Source: Liolophura sinensis
Lineage: Eukaryota; Mollusca; Polyplacophora; Chitonida; Chitonidae
Assembly (NCBI RefSeq): GCF_032854445.1
Contig: NC_088299.1
Coordinates: 10,225,608-10,289,607, forward strand
Direction: 5' to 3'
Length of the DNA stretch: 64,000 nt
This document shows, piece after piece, positions 13,394 to 25,480 of this stretch (position 1 is the first letter of the stretch; each line of letters begins with the position of its first letter). Under the pieces are notes generated by a model that did not search any database, had not been told where the DNA came from, and was given only the letters and a program-made list of their open reading frames with translations. The position numbers and the translations under genes were made by a program.

Positions 13394-16300
13394 CGTTTAT
13401 ATATACATATTTTTTTTCCTTCTTTCGCCTACTTTCCCAGATTTAAAATCATTCTGAACACAATTTTTCCATGTCACGTGTCTCCGTTATTTAAATGCTG
13501 AGAATGGCGCGATTATCTCGTGAACAGACAAGTTGATAATATTGACCCTCGATAACTGTATTACATGAACATAGAATGATTGCGAGTACTGATTATGACG
13601 TTGATAACTGCATGTACTTCTGCAAAGCTTGTATTTAGCACCTTGTGCTCGAAAAACGACAGTGTAGCCCGCTTTTATTCGGGGTGGGACATCTGTTGGT
13701 AAGATCATATACCTAGTAAGCCAAGATAAGTACATTACAAAATACTTATCTACATTCAGAAAGTACAAAAATATCGTTAGGATCCATGTTCGCGGTCCTG
13801 AAAAATATACTGGAAAAGTGTGATGTTTGTTTACAGAGCGTTTTGCATCTTGATCCCAGGGGGATTTCTTGAATCAGATTACCTCTAGTCCCACATGGCG
13901 AAGACTAACAATCAACTCCTAATACGCCTTCCTCCCCGAGTCTTGCCAGGCCCGACCCTTGTCCCTCCGCCCTGCCACTCTCGAGGGGCAATCACCATTC
14001 CATGCGTATCTCCTGGGGGATAGTGTTGTCATGTGTGAAAGTTCAATCCTTTAATGTTTATTTGGACACCTTTAATTTGTCTGATATCTCTCCTACAGAG
14101 GAGGCTGAAAGGCGAGCCGAAAAACTCATAGCTCAAAGGGTAGGTATTTTGGCCATGTGTTCCCGTGCTTTGTGAGTATATCAACTTTGTTTGTTTTCTC
14201 GAATTCCCTATCGCCTTCTTCCTCGTCGAAACATTGGTACAATATGACGGCCTGACGTATAGAACTTGCAGTCAGCCTGACTGGCTCAGCAACAAGCGAC
14301 CCGCCTGCTCGCAGACGTGTTCGTTTCACTATGTCGTCTGCTGTGTGCAATTTGTAACCAGGCACGTGTCAGTGATGGCTGTCGTCTGCTCGCCACATGC
14401 TTTATCCTGTCTGGGACCATGCAGTCCACATCTTCATAGCAAAATAGTATACCCGCTATTTGCTAAACTTATACACATTTTAGCACATATTTATCCCATA
14501 ATTCCATGTTTACTGGCAAAGAAAAATATGTTTTTTTTTTAGTGTGTTGTATAGCTCCTAGAATGAGCTAGACAATCTGTATACTCTCCATATTGGTACA
14601 TAAGTAAATTCTTAGGAAATATTTGGTGTCATTTTTCACCTTTGGATTGGATCTGCTAGCAATCGACACACATACTCGCATAATTGATTCCGTTTAATGG
14701 GACATTCCGTTTCATGAGCAAATTGGTGATTCACACATGCTCGCAGACCCTCAACAATTTCTCTCATAAACAGACACCAGTTTTGAAGGAAAGATTTTAC
14801 GGACTGAAGAATGCGGTTTATCCCATGATTGTCAAAAACATATCGTACAGTCTAACCTGTACAAAAATGTTAAGAAACTGCTTTTAACCGGATTGATTGA
14901 TTGATTGATTGGTGTCGTACGGTTGTATGTTTCTACCCATCTTCATAGATAGTCTGCTTGTTGGTTTCTATGTTTCTGTCCATCTTCGTAGGAAGTCTGC
15001 ATTTTGGTTTCTATATGTTTTTGTCCATCTTTGTAGGCAATCTGAATATGGGTGTCTATGTTTCTATGCTTCTGTCCATCTTCATAGACAATTTATTTTG
15101 CTTTCTATATGTTTCTGTACATCTTCGTAGGAAGTGTGCATTTTGGTTTCTATAGGTTTCTGTCCATCTCTGCAGGCAGTCTGAATATTGGTTTCTATGT
15201 TTCTATGCTTCTGTCCATCTTCATAGGCAATTTATTTTGCTTTCTATATGTTTCTGTCCATCTTCGTAGGAAGTCTGCATTTTGGATTCTATATGTTTTT
15301 GTTCATCTTCGTAGACAATCTGCATGCTGTTTCTATGTTTGTGTTTATCTTCGTATACAACATACATGTTGTTTCTATGTTTCTGTTCATCTTCGAAAAC
15401 AATCTGCATGTTGTTTCTATCTTTCTGTTCATCTTCGTACACAATCTACGTTGTTTCTATGTTTCTGTTCATCTTCGAAAACAATCTGCATGTTGTTTCT
15501 GTGTTTTTGTTCATCTTCGTAAACAATCTGCATGTTGTTTCTATGTTTCTGTTCATCGTCGTAGACAATCTGCATGTTGTTGCTGTGTTTTTGTTCATCT
15601 TCGTAGACAATCTGCGTGTTGTTTCTCTGTTTCTGTTCATCTTCGTAGACAATCCACATGCTCTTTCTATGTTTCTGTTCATCTTCGTAGACAGTCTACA
15701 TGCTGTTTCTATGTTTCTGTTTATCTTCGTAGACAATCTGCATGCTGTTTCTATGTTTCTGTTCATCTTCGTAGACAATCTACGTGTTGTTTCTCTGTTT
15801 CTGTTCATCTTCGTAGACAATCTGCATGCTGTTTCTATGTTTTTTTCATCTTCATAAATAATCTGCATGTTGTTTCTATGTTTCTGTTCATCTTTGTAGA
15901 CAATCTACATGTTGTTTCTATGTTTCTGTTCATCTTCGTAGACAATCTGCATGTCGTTTCTGTGTTTCTGATCATCTTCGTAGACAATCTACATGTTGTT
16001 GCTGTGTTTTTGTTTATCGTCGTAGACAATCTACATGTTGTTGCTATGTTTCTGTTCATCTTCGTAGACAATCTACATGTTTCTGTTTCTGTTCATCTTC
16101 GTAAACAAGCAGCATGCTGTTTCTATGTTTCTGTTCATCTTCTGTTCGTCTTCGTAGACAGTCTACATGTTGTTGCTGTGTTTTTGTTCATCCTCGTAGA
16201 CAATCTACATGTTGTTTCTATGTTTCTGTTCATCTTCGTAAACAATCTACATGTTGTTGCTGTGTTTCTGTTCATCTTCGTGAACAATACACATGTTGTC

Positions 16301-19300
16301 TCTATATTTCTGTTCATCTTCGTAAACAATCTGCATGCTGTTTCTATGTTTTTGTCCATCTTCGTAGACAATCTGCATGCTGTTTCTATGTTTTTGTTCA
16401 TCTTCGTAGACAATCTGCATGTTGTTTCTCTGTTTCTGTTCATCTTCGTAGACAATCTGCATGCTGTTTCTATGTTTTTTCATCTTCATAAACAATCTGC
16501 ATGTTGTTTCTATGTTTCTGTTCATCTTCGTACACAATCTACGTTGTTTCTATGTTTCTGTTCATCTTCGTACACAATCTGCATGCTGTTTCTATGTTTT
16601 TGGACATCTTCGAAAACAATCTGCATGTTGTGTATATGTTTCTGTTCGTCTTCGTAGACAATCTGCATGTCGTTTCTGTGTTTCTGATCATCTTCGTAGA
16701 CAATCTACATGTTGTTGCTGTGTTTTTGTTTATCGTCGTAGACAATCTACATGTTGTTGTTATGTTTCTGTTCATCTTCGTAGACAATCTACATGTTTCT
16801 GTTTCTGTTCATCTTCGTAAACAAGCAGCATGCTGTTTCTATGTTTCTGTTCATCTTCTGTTCGTCTTCGTAGACAGTCTACATGTTGTTGCTGTGTTTT
16901 TGTTCATCCTCGTAGACAATCTACATGTTGTTTCTATGTTTCTGTTCATCTTCGTAGACAATCTGAATGCTGTTTCTATGTTTCTGTTCATCTTCGTAAA
17001 CAATCTACATGTTGTTGCTGTGTTTCTGTTCATCTTCGTGAACAATATACATGTTGTCTCTATGTTTCTGTTCATCTTCGTAGACAATCTGCATGCTGTT
17101 TCTATGTTTTTGTCCATCTTCGTAGACAATCTGCATGCTGTTTCTATGTTTCTGTTCATCTTCGTAGACAATCTGCCTGTGTTTCTGTGTTTCTGTTCAT
17201 CCTTGTGTATGTAATCTGCATGATGTTCCTGTCGTAAATATATAATATGACTTAATACCGGCACTTGCTAGCTAATGCACCTTTGAAAATAGGGCATAGA
17301 AGACCAGAACCGATCGACAGCTCTGGCGAGGACGTTTTCGTGGTTTTATATAAAAATCGCTGTAGATTACTTGCTTTTTAATAAAATAAATCTTTCAGCT
17401 GTGATCTGTGGGAAGATTTTGTGGGGTGGACCATTGGTGAAACCCAAAGCTTTTGATTAGTTGCATTATTGCAGACAGAAGTATAACGAAGCCATGGCTT
17501 TCATATGTCGGCCAAACATATCCGGCAATGAACACTTCACATCTGAAACTTTTGTCACGTGGCTGAAATCTTGTGAGAAGCATTGTCTTTTTTTAGCAGG
17601 AATTCATAAACAAACTTCTTGGGGCTGGTTAATAAAACTAAAGTCCCGTAGACGTAGAAAATATGTGACGTTTTTCTCGCTATTCTGAAGGATGAAATGA
17701 ATTTTCAGGTGGAGGAAATCTATACATACATATCCTTTGGGTTGTATATATCCTATGACTGAAGCTCTCATCGAATTCAAAAATCTCCACGGTAATTGTG
17801 TTCGTTTGGACAAGAGCTTTTGTTAAAGGGGCTGGGTATAGAGATGGGCCATAGGTTGCCTCGTGGGTTGTAAACAAACTGTCAGCATAAAGAACAGTAT
17901 AGGTGTCTTTGGCGGCTGTGGGTCAGACTATACTCCCGTTAATCGGCCGATGAAGGCGTCAGGTAATGCTCCGCTCGACACTTATGTTGAAAGTAACACA
18001 GTAACGTGTTGATCCACTGCGGCTCCAATTGGCAGGTGGATAGCCTCACATGCTCACGGCTTCAAAAGCCAAATTCTGTTAGTATCAGAAGTAAGCGTCA
18101 CACAGGATAATACAGGTCGTTTGACTCGCTCTACATTGACGTATGGTATTCATAGCTTGTTCACCATCGCTGGCTTAGCTTGCCAAAGTTTCCGGTAGAC
18201 TGTGATGTTGGCCAGATGGCATGAACAAAACAGTTTATTGTTCAAAGCTGGCATAACTTTCCTCGCCTTTTTTAACCAAACTTGCTTCAGTAAAGTGTTT
18301 GATCCAAATTTCGCTAAAATCCTATGCGCGCTATAAAATATAGATACAGTTTTATATTAAATCGTTTTTGTGCGTACACTTAAATTTTTAGTCTACGTAA
18401 CATATCTTGGCCGAGGCTAACTGAGTTGAATTGACAGAAGGCCCTATTTCACCGGATACGTTTGACCGTTTGAAGATATCATACTGTCGTCGCTATTCAG
18501 ATTTTTCTTTCTATGCTGTACGTCTTAATTATGTCGTAGGTTAACAAGTCTGTAAATCTCTAAGTTATCAGATGAATTGTACATTTTAAGTACGTCATTA
18601 AAGATCAGTATATTATATAAATAAATATACTAAATTTTCGATGTATCCACATAAGTGTATACTCAGTCACATCACATGCTATGCCTGTTTTTAGTGCCCG
18701 GCCTGCCCAGTTCAGACAAACAGCAGCCATATTCTTCCAATCCATGACATCGAGGAACTGAACATCATCCCAAGAATCACTTCCGGTTTTCACGTGCGAT
18801 TACGCAACAACGTCAAGGTATCCAGGCGGACGTTTCAGGAGTTACAAGCGTTTCATGTCGTAAGTGGTTGAATCCAGTATATAATTTTTTCCTGAATAAC
18901 TGTTGACACAAGAACAGACAGCATAATGTACAAATGTAAAACAAAAACGACAAGTAGGTTTACAAATGATACAAACAACCAGAACGAAAAATTTTGGTCT
19001 ATCTTGTTAAGCTTACACCACTAAAACTAGCTACTGACCTTTAAAAACAATCTTTATATATAGTTATAATCTTACTGCCACCATGATCATTTGGGAAAGC
19101 TTGGTTCTAATTTCTAAAACGCCAAACGCTTTTTAAGTTAATGTTAATTAAAAATTTCTTGACATATATGAATGCTTATATGATAAATCTCCAAATATCT
19201 TGAGGCCATGGAAGTAGTTACGTAACTGTCTTTATACTGGTAAACGAACAAGTTTTTATAAAGCTCTAAATCTCTCTAAATCATGGAAATTGCATTCCGT

Positions 19301-22300
19301 TTTGCTCTTATTGTTTTAATTTACTAGCATCTTAAAGCTTATATATCAATTTGAAAAACATTGAAAGAAAAAGTTTTGTTTTTATAGTAAATACTGTAAT
19401 ATGTGACGCTTTTGTGATGACACGTGCTCACTTTTATAATTATTACAGTAAACAATCTTGAATATTACATTTTAAAAAATCCACAACACATATTCAGGTT
19501 AAAGGCAAAGAAAAGACTAGGTGAACACAAATAAAATATAGGAAACAAAAACAAAATTTTATAAAATCTCCAACCCATATTAATTGACATTTGTTAATTG
19601 CGAACAACAGTCAAGAAAAACGCAAATGATGTAGTAAACAATCTTGAATATGAAATTATTTAAAATTTCCGTCTCGTTTTCAAGTTTAAGGCGAATAAGA
19701 GGGCGAAAAAATATAAAGTTTTTATCCAAAGATACCTGTATGCAATCTCACTAAAGTCAGATCTATCTAAAGACACAGCTATCAGCATTTCGTATCAGTG
19801 AGACCGTGGTACACATGTCACACTCATATGAAATGGCTATTTAAGTCTGCTCGATATTAGTGAAACTGGAGTCACTGCAGATCTATAGTTAGTGATAAAT
19901 CAACATCAGAAGCGGCTATTAGATCTGACTTTAGCGACATCAGGGACAGGTCAGCACGGGGTTTAAAGTTATCGGTTCTTCAGATGTAGTTAGTGACAAG
20001 TCTGAATAAGTAGAGGCTATTAGATCTGGTATCACAGAGATTAGAGTTACCTATACTTCAGATGTAGTTAGTGACAAGTTTCTGTATAGGTAGAGGCTAT
20101 TAGATCTGGTATCACAGAGATTAGAGTTACCGGTACTTCAGATGTAGTTAATGACAAACCTGTATGGGGAGAGGCTATTCGATCTGATATCACAGAGATT
20201 AGAGTTACCTATACTTCAGATGTAGTTAGTGACAAGTTTCTGTATAGGTAGAGGCTATTAGATCTGGTATCACAGAGATTAGAATTACCGATACTTCAGA
20301 TGTAGTTAATGACAAACCTGTATGGGGAGAGGCTATTCGATCTGATATCACAAGGATTAGAGTTACCGGTACTTTAGATATAGTGACGAGTTTCTGTAGG
20401 GAGCGGTTATTAGATCTGGTATCACAGAGATTAAAGTTACCGATACTTTAGATATAGTGACGAGTTTCTGTAGGGAGCGGTTATTAGATCTGGTATCACA
20501 GAGATTAAAGTTACCGATACTTTAGATATAGTGACGAGTTTCTGTAGGGAGCGGTTATTAGATCTGGTATCACAGAGATTAGAGTTACCGGTACTTTAGA
20601 TATAGTGACGAGTTTCTGTAGGGAGCGGTTATTAGATCTGATATCACAGAGATTAAAGTTACCGATACTTTAGATATAGTGACGAGTTTCTGTAGGGAGC
20701 GGTTATTAGATCTGGTATCACAGAGATTAGAGTTACCGGTACTTTAGATATAGTGACGAGTTTCTGTAGGGAGCGGTTATTAGATCTGGTATCACAGAGA
20801 TTAAAGTTACCGATACTTTAGATATAGTGACGAGTTTCTGTAGGGAGCGGTTATTAGATCTGGTATCACAGAGATTAGAGTTACCGGTACTTTAGATATA
20901 GTGACGAGTTTCTGTAGGGAGCGGTTATTAGATCTGGTATCACAGAGATTAAAGTTACCGGTACTTTAGATATAGTGACGAGTTTCTGTAGGGAGCGGTT
21001 ATTAGATCTGATATCACAGAGATTAGATTTACCGATACTTTAGATATAGTGACGAGTTTCTGTAGGGAGCGGTTATTAGATCTGGTATCACAGAGATTAG
21101 AGTTACCGGTACTTTAGATATAGTGACGAGTTTCTGTAGGGAGCGGTTATTAGATCTGGTATCACAGAGATTAAAGTTACCGATACTTTAGATATAGTGA
21201 CGAGTTTCTGTAGGGAACGGTTATTAGATCTGATATCACAGAGATTAGATTTACCGATACTTTAGATATAGTGACGAGTTTCTGTAGGGAGCGATTATTA
21301 GATCTGGTATCACAGAGATTAAAGTTACCGATACTTTAGATATAGTGACGAGTTTCTGTAGGGAGCGGTTATTAGATCTGGTATCACAGAGATTAGAGTT
21401 ACGATACTTTAGATATTTTAACATGTATCTAGCATCAAGTCAGTAAAGGGAGCGGCTATTAGATCCGCTATCAATGAGATAAGAGTTACCGCAGATCTGG
21501 TTAATGGCAAGTCGAGATCGGAGTTAGTGAAAGTCAGTATAGGGAGTGGCTATTAGATCTGATAGCAGTGAGACTGGGAAGATAGGGGTTACCGCAGACC
21601 TAGTTGGCGCTAATCGAGATCGGAGTTACCTCCGAGCTCATTAGTGAAAAATCAGTATAGGGAGTGGCTATTAGATCTGACAGCAGTGAGAGTGAGAGAT
21701 AGGAGTTACCGCAGATCTAGTTAGCAGCAAGTCGAGATTGGAGTTACCACAGAGCTAATTAGCAACAGGTTAGTTTAGGGAATGGGGAGTTCCCGCACAT
21801 CTAGTTCAGGATAAGTCAGTACTGAGAGCGGCTATTAGATCTCCTATCACTGAGATTGCAATTAGAGCAGATCTGGTTATAGCCGCAAGTCAGTTCTATA
21901 GAGTCGAGACTGTTAGATCTAGTTTCCTTACGCCTGAAGTCAGACAGTGTCGTGTTTTTCATGGTATCATCTGTTATGTTTCGTCTGCAGCCGTTTGGGG
22001 GTGGCGCCTTTCAGAGAGGCAACTCATTTGAAGACGCTGACGGCCGATTCCGGGCGCACCGGGAAGGGATTTATCAGTTTACAGCGAATCTCCATTTACA
22101 GCCCAAACACAAGAAAAAACACAAAACTTTAAAACGACGAGACACGATCAGGGTGTTGATTTGTATAGATTCACTGTGCCAAAAACACACGTAAGTATAA
22201 GGTTACGTTAAGTTTCAATATGCATAACTATCTAAAGAATTTCTTTTCGAAGTCGTTCCACAATTCAGTGCCTACGCTGTTCAAAAGTTATTTCGCCTAT

Positions 22301-23456
22301 CATTTTATGTCTGTAAGCCTATCTTAACTGTGTAAACATTAGAAAACTCGGGACATATTGTTCATGCATCGCCCAGATCTGCGCTCTTGGCCAGACTGAG
22401 TTAACTAAGGGGGAATAACCCTGATTTTTGCTATTCTTGGGACTGGGCACAAAACCCCATATTACTTGTCGACGCGACGTTATATTCCCCCTTTGTTGGG
22501 TTGCAAGTGTTGAAATTTTGATACTGTGACAAGAAAAAATGAATTCTTACAGATCTTTGGAATACATCTCTGGAATGGAAAGCAACAGTCGTATTTTCAC
22601 CGTGAGTCTGACTGGAATGCTTCATATGAGAGTAAGTGCCTGTCTGATAACCTGTCTTACCGTGTTCTGGTGGCAAAAATGACATCGCTTTCTTCAGGAA
22701 CTCCCTAATGCTACAAACGTTTTAATCATTACTTCGCTCTATCGTTCGTTGATTCTAAATCACTTTTTGTGAATGTTTTTTCAGTGTTATAGTAAATGTA
22801 ATCAAAAATAGTTACCTAACATTATTGACAGGTCACATGGTACAGTTGAATTTTTTGTACCTTTTGAACTTTGTAGATAGCCTATTTTCAAGAATAAACG
22901 GGACCATGGGCATAAGGGACAACGGACTTTTTACATTTAGAGTTACGTCCCTTTGGATGTATTTGCGCTGCATGCACTTTTGAAAACAGGCGAACCTTAA
23001 GTTGTTTAATTTTTAAACTTTAATGCACGAATCTGTGAACTTTTCTCTGCAATGTAGATGTTTTGTGAGTCAGAGTCGCCTATATTTATTTATCAGTCAG
23101 TGCAACGTGAAAATGAATTTTAATACACTGAGTGCTTCGTGAGTGCCCACAGTAAACTTATCAAAAGGGTTTGTTTTTACATTTATTCTTTTATCTTGAA
23201 TGACCTCTGTTTGTCAACTATAAATAAACACTTAATATATAGGTACATATTATACATTGGTGTTTAATGTTATAATCAACCCTGGCTGCTTTGGGGTATA
23301 TTTTTATGTTGCGGTGGTCAAGTCACTTTATCTAATGCTATATATGATGTTTTGTAGGCAGAGCAGTACGCCTCGATTCACATTGATAACGCTTCGGGGA
23401 TGAGTGTTTTGATTCACACGGGGTCTGACTTCAACGGAATCATGTTGGGCGTGTAA
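10007..23456 (+). CDS. C1QTNF12-like: Adipolin/erythroferrone-like (FAM132, C1q/TNF-related) secreted protein, 7 exons, N terminus not found
   Basis: Joined exons 10007-10129, 12056-12167, 14099-14139, 18695-18859, 21991-22190, 22553-22631 and 23358-23456 give 819 nt in one frame (272 residues plus TAA), with compatible phases at every junction. Domain order is a basic linker with a WFAFVRH motif, six Gly-X-Y collagen triplets, a short charged helix ([11 protein letters not shown]), then a C1q/TNF-like jelly-roll ending FNGIMLGV. Order, exon phases and motifs such as [30 protein letters not shown] and HIDNASG match vertebrate adipolin (C1QTNF12), with erythroferrone as the sister group. Family members are secreted, oligomeric hormones acting in metabolism or iron control; that role is unproven in an invertebrate. 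The first exon (start codon, signal peptide) was not recognised upstream of 10007. Introns 3 and 4 contain long minisatellites. Confidence 0.88.
10238..10445 (+). mobile_element. SINE, head truncated, in FAM132 intron
   Basis: It begins at AACCTCTCACCAATGCGATC, carries ACAACCTGCGGATGGTCG and CCCACCATAATGC, and ends in an AAATAAATA tail. It lies about 110 bp after the donor of exon A. Confidence 0.85.
10446..12055. other. FAM132-like intron, no further feature
   Basis: AT-rich intron sequence with short TA microsatellites near 10858-10870 and 10968-10996. No additional exon was recognised. Confidence 0.6.
12056..12167 (+). CDS. C1QTNF12-like: FAM132-like exon B: short collagen stalk
   Basis: The acceptor is TTGTTACAG and the donor GTGTGT; 112 nt, ending one base into a codon. 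It encodes six Gly-X-Y triplets (mostly GPP) and then [18 protein letters not shown] very short collagen stretch followed by a charged helix is typical of adipolin and erythroferrone, not of long-stalk C1q proteins. The GC-rich repeat also opens a meaningless frame on the other strand. Confidence 0.88.
13305..13391. repeat. (TA)n microsatellite, about 43 repeats
   Basis: An uninterrupted TA run of about 87 bp inside the intron between FAM132-like exons B and C. It can extrude as a cruciform and is likely length-polymorphic. Confidence 0.95.
14099..14139 (+). CDS. C1QTNF12-like: FAM132-like exon C: 41-nt micro-exon
   Basis: The acceptor is TCTCCTACAG and the donor GTAGGT. Two bases complete the GAG codon from exon B, then the exon reads [13 protein letters not shown] and ends in phase 0. 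It continues the charged helix and corresponds to the ATERR segment of adipolin. It is too short to appear as an open reading frame of its own. Confidence 0.82.
14935..17215. repeat. 42-bp minisatellite, about 54 copies, intronic
   Basis: The unit TTCATCTTCGTAGACAATCT plus a C/T/G-rich second half repeats every 42 bp. Being 14 codons long it leaves frames of up to 469 codons open on both strands ([14 protein letters not shown]-type repeats). It lies wholly between FAM132-like exons C and D. A GATT run (about 14890-14910) precedes it, and the first copies are the most divergent. Confidence 0.95.
17216..18694. other. FAM132-like intron with a small dispersed repeat
   Basis: About 18415-18510 is a copy of the TACTGTCGTCGCT-containing dispersed repeat. 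No exon was recognised between the array and exon D. Confidence 0.55.
18695..18859 (+). CDS. C1QTNF12-like: FAM132-like exon D: start of C1q/TNF-like domain
   Basis: The acceptor is GTTTTTAG and the donor GTAAGT; 55 codons in phase 0. It encodes [20 protein letters not shown] and then [11 protein letters not shown], matching the A-strand region of the adipolin head. An in-frame alternative acceptor exists after 18715 (start 18716) and would remove seven residues including two cysteines. QTNSS holds a possible N-glycosylation site. Confidence 0.8.
18860..19739. other. AT-rich FAM132-like intron
   Basis: A very A+T-rich stretch without repeats or coding signature. Confidence 0.6.
19740..21945. 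repeat. 74-bp satellite with degenerate flanks, intronic
   Basis: From 20381 to about 21405 units repeat every 74 bp (TAGTGACGAGTTTCTGTAGG, then TTATTAGATCTGGTATCACA). The left part has longer (about 80-bp) relatives and the right part decays into irregular copies keeping ATTAGATCTG. The array ends about 45 bp before FAM132-like exon E. Confidence 0.92.
21991..22190 (+). CDS. C1QTNF12-like: FAM132-like exon E: core jelly-roll strands
   Basis: The acceptor is TTTCGTCTGCAG and the donor GTAAGT; 200 nt starting in phase 0 and ending two bases into a codon. It encodes [28 protein letters not shown], a lysine-rich insert ([14 protein letters not shown]) and [14 protein letters not shown]. The strand order and the two cysteines of ICIDSLC are those of adipolin and erythroferrone. 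This is the strongest single exon for the family assignment. Confidence 0.9.
22553..22631 (+). CDS. C1QTNF12-like: FAM132-like exon F
   Basis: The acceptor is TTCTTACAG and the donor GTAAGT; 79 nt. The first base completes an ACA codon, then [18 protein letters not shown] and LTGMLHMR follow, ending in phase 0. A longer open frame overlaps here but is out of phase with the gene and lacks family similarity. Confidence 0.88.
22632..23357. other. FAM132-like last intron
   Basis: AT-rich, no repeat or extra exon recognised. Confidence 0.6.
23358..23456 (+). CDS. C1QTNF12-like: FAM132-like exon G: terminal exon with stop
   Basis: The acceptor is GTTTTGTAG; 32 codons then TAA at 23454-23456. It encodes [20 protein letters not shown] and ends [12 protein letters not shown], the conserved C terminus of the head domain, where the final beta strand closes the trimer. 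NAS is a potential glycosylation site. No convincing nearby polyadenylation signal was seen; the first clear AATAAA on this strand is at about 24568. Confidence 0.9.
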   Translation, partial: AEQYASIHIDNASGMSVLIHTGSDFNGIMLGV

Positions 23457-24786
23457 AATGATGGACGGCATATGGTGTGTCATGGTGATAGATTATGTAC
23501 AAGATGAGCACAAGATGTGAGAAGAATCAAATCTATGCTGGGTATGGTAAAGGAAATTAAAAGCATGAACACTACAGAAAAGAGGATGCCAAGAGAACTA
23601 GGTTCTTTGTCACCTCATTGTCATGTGTGTGCTCGTGTGCGCATGTAGGCCTATAAGACGAAAACAGCGGCGGGTGGCGCGCGCTGAGAACATTTACCTA
23701 TTCAATATAGGCACACCACATACGTAGTAAATTTGAGAATGGGTTGTCATGCATTTCTCAGCACCGATCTACAGACACCAATTCATATTCTCCGACTGAA
23801 AAAACCCTACGTACCGTTAAACGCTAACTGGTTTGGATTGTATTTTAAATTTGTAGCTTCTACAGTTCGTCAAAATAGCCATGGATGGATTTCAACCAGG
23901 TTCCCTCTATTCTGTATCTCAGCTAGGTTCATGTCAAGGGGAAATTGTTGAGTTTCACATATGTATTTAAATATGCACCAGGGAATGTTCTGGGAAGAAT
24001 GTGTTCCGAGACGCGCTAAAGCTTTTTCAGATTTCAACTATGACCATTGATTTTCCGGTACGATGTGAATATTCTCATATTTGACTTTATATTATTTCCT
24101 AACACTCAGGTACGTTGTGTTTTAATTACCTACATCGTCTTTGGATTTGCTGCAGTGTCAACATTTATCCGTTATATGTAATTCCTGAGACATATTGCGA
24201 CCCAGGCTGTTTGGATTGGATGCCAGAAACGCAAAGTTGAATTTTCACATGATAAATTAGCTTTATCTCAAAGTATAGTATAATTAGCTTATAATAGGCA
24301 GTTATTTCAGAAAAGTAACACAATGGGAATGTCAGAATATTAATTATCATAGCATAAGCAACAATGCCCATTCAGCACAAGGTCACAAGTACAGAAGTCC
24401 ATCTTAGACTTCGTTGTCACCAACTAGTGTAACATATACGTTTAGTTTTTTGAGAGAGTATATATTTTGACGGGCAAAGACAAGCACTTTTGTGCATTGC
24501 GATCACATTGAATCGAGTACGGTAGTTGTAAATATAACAGTTATGGTTATTGTAGCATTTAATCCCAAATAAAGCCAAACTGGTGACATATCTGAAGGAT
24601 ACCAAAAATGTACATATTTCAGTTTTGCTGTAGATTAAAATATGTGATAAACAATGTTTTTAGGAATTCAGCGTCATTTACTTTCTTTTTTCGAAGTTAT
24701 AGTTAGCTCAAGTGTACGTGATGAACATGTATCTGTCATTTGTACCAGCAATATGCATTTATAATATTTAAGCTTACAGACAAACA
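23457..24786. other. 3' flank of the FAM132-like gene
   Basis: It probably includes the 3' UTR. An AATAAA lies at about 24568. No other gene signature. Confidence 0.5.
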
Positions 24787-24998
24787 AAGGTCTCAGTGGT
24801 TCAGGGGATTTAAGTGCTACCAATGAGGTCGTGGGTTCGAATCCAGATCTCGAAATTTAAGTCTGGTTTTAAATCTAGAGATTTATAAGGTATATGTACA
24901 TTTTGAACTTCTAGGGTTTACTCTGGGCAGGCCAGTAGACATCACCACCATCATATAAGAAAAAACTTCTTAAGCATGGTTTAAATAAATGAATGAAC
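24787..24998 (+). mobile_element. tRNA-derived SINE
   Basis: The head GGTCTCAGTGGTTCAGGGGA and the B box GTGGGTTCGAATCC are clear; the end carries ATCATATAAGAAAAAACTTC and a TAAATAAATGAATG tail. It is the clearest tRNA-like promoter in the window. Confidence 0.8.
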
Positions 24999-25127
24999 AC
25001 CAGCGACCCCGCTGAAACTGTACGTTAAAACTGAGACATTTCGCCGGTAACTAAACATCGATCCCGTGCACTCCGGTTTCCACTGTGTAATATGATTTCA
25101 ACAGTAATCAGATAAATAAATCAAATA

Positions 25128-25480
25128 CACACAAAGTCCAAATGTCGGTGGCTTACTACGGGTATTGGAGATTTCTGCCACCGGTAAAACCTTTGCCCAG
25201 TGTCATATAAGCGAAAACTCTATTCAAACACTATTTAAATAAATAAATAAATACAGACATGTGACTCCACCTTAACTGACCGATGAGGTCACAAGTTCGA
25301 ATCCAGGGTTATAGGACTGAAGGGTTGTCACGTACCAGCCAGTGGTCAATGGTTTATTCCGCACACTCGGGGTTTCCTACACCCGAAAATCTGACTTTCG
25401 TCTCAAACCTGACTGCATCAAGTGACCCCTGGTTTCACCGTTGACATAAGCTTACATACACATTCTTCAACGTCATTGGC
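25128..25480 (+). mobile_element. Two adjacent diverged SINE fragments
   Basis: 25128-25255 is a 3' part (GTGTCATATAAGCGAAAACT with an AAATAAATAAATA tail). 25262-25480 begins with another tRNA-like B box (CACAAGTTCGAATCC) and ends GACATAAGCTTACATACAC. With the element at 24787 they form a head-to-tail cluster. Confidence 0.65.

Noticed and set aside
15248-16657. 469-codon open frame with [14 protein letters not shown] repeats, suggestive of a membrane repeat protein
   Set aside because: It is the translation of a 42-bp satellite inside an intron; equally long frames occur on the other strand and there is no start context or non-repeat domain.
24787-24870. Possible tRNA gene (good A- and B-box-like sequence)
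   Set aside because: It does not close into a cloverleaf by eye and is followed by a SINE body and tail.
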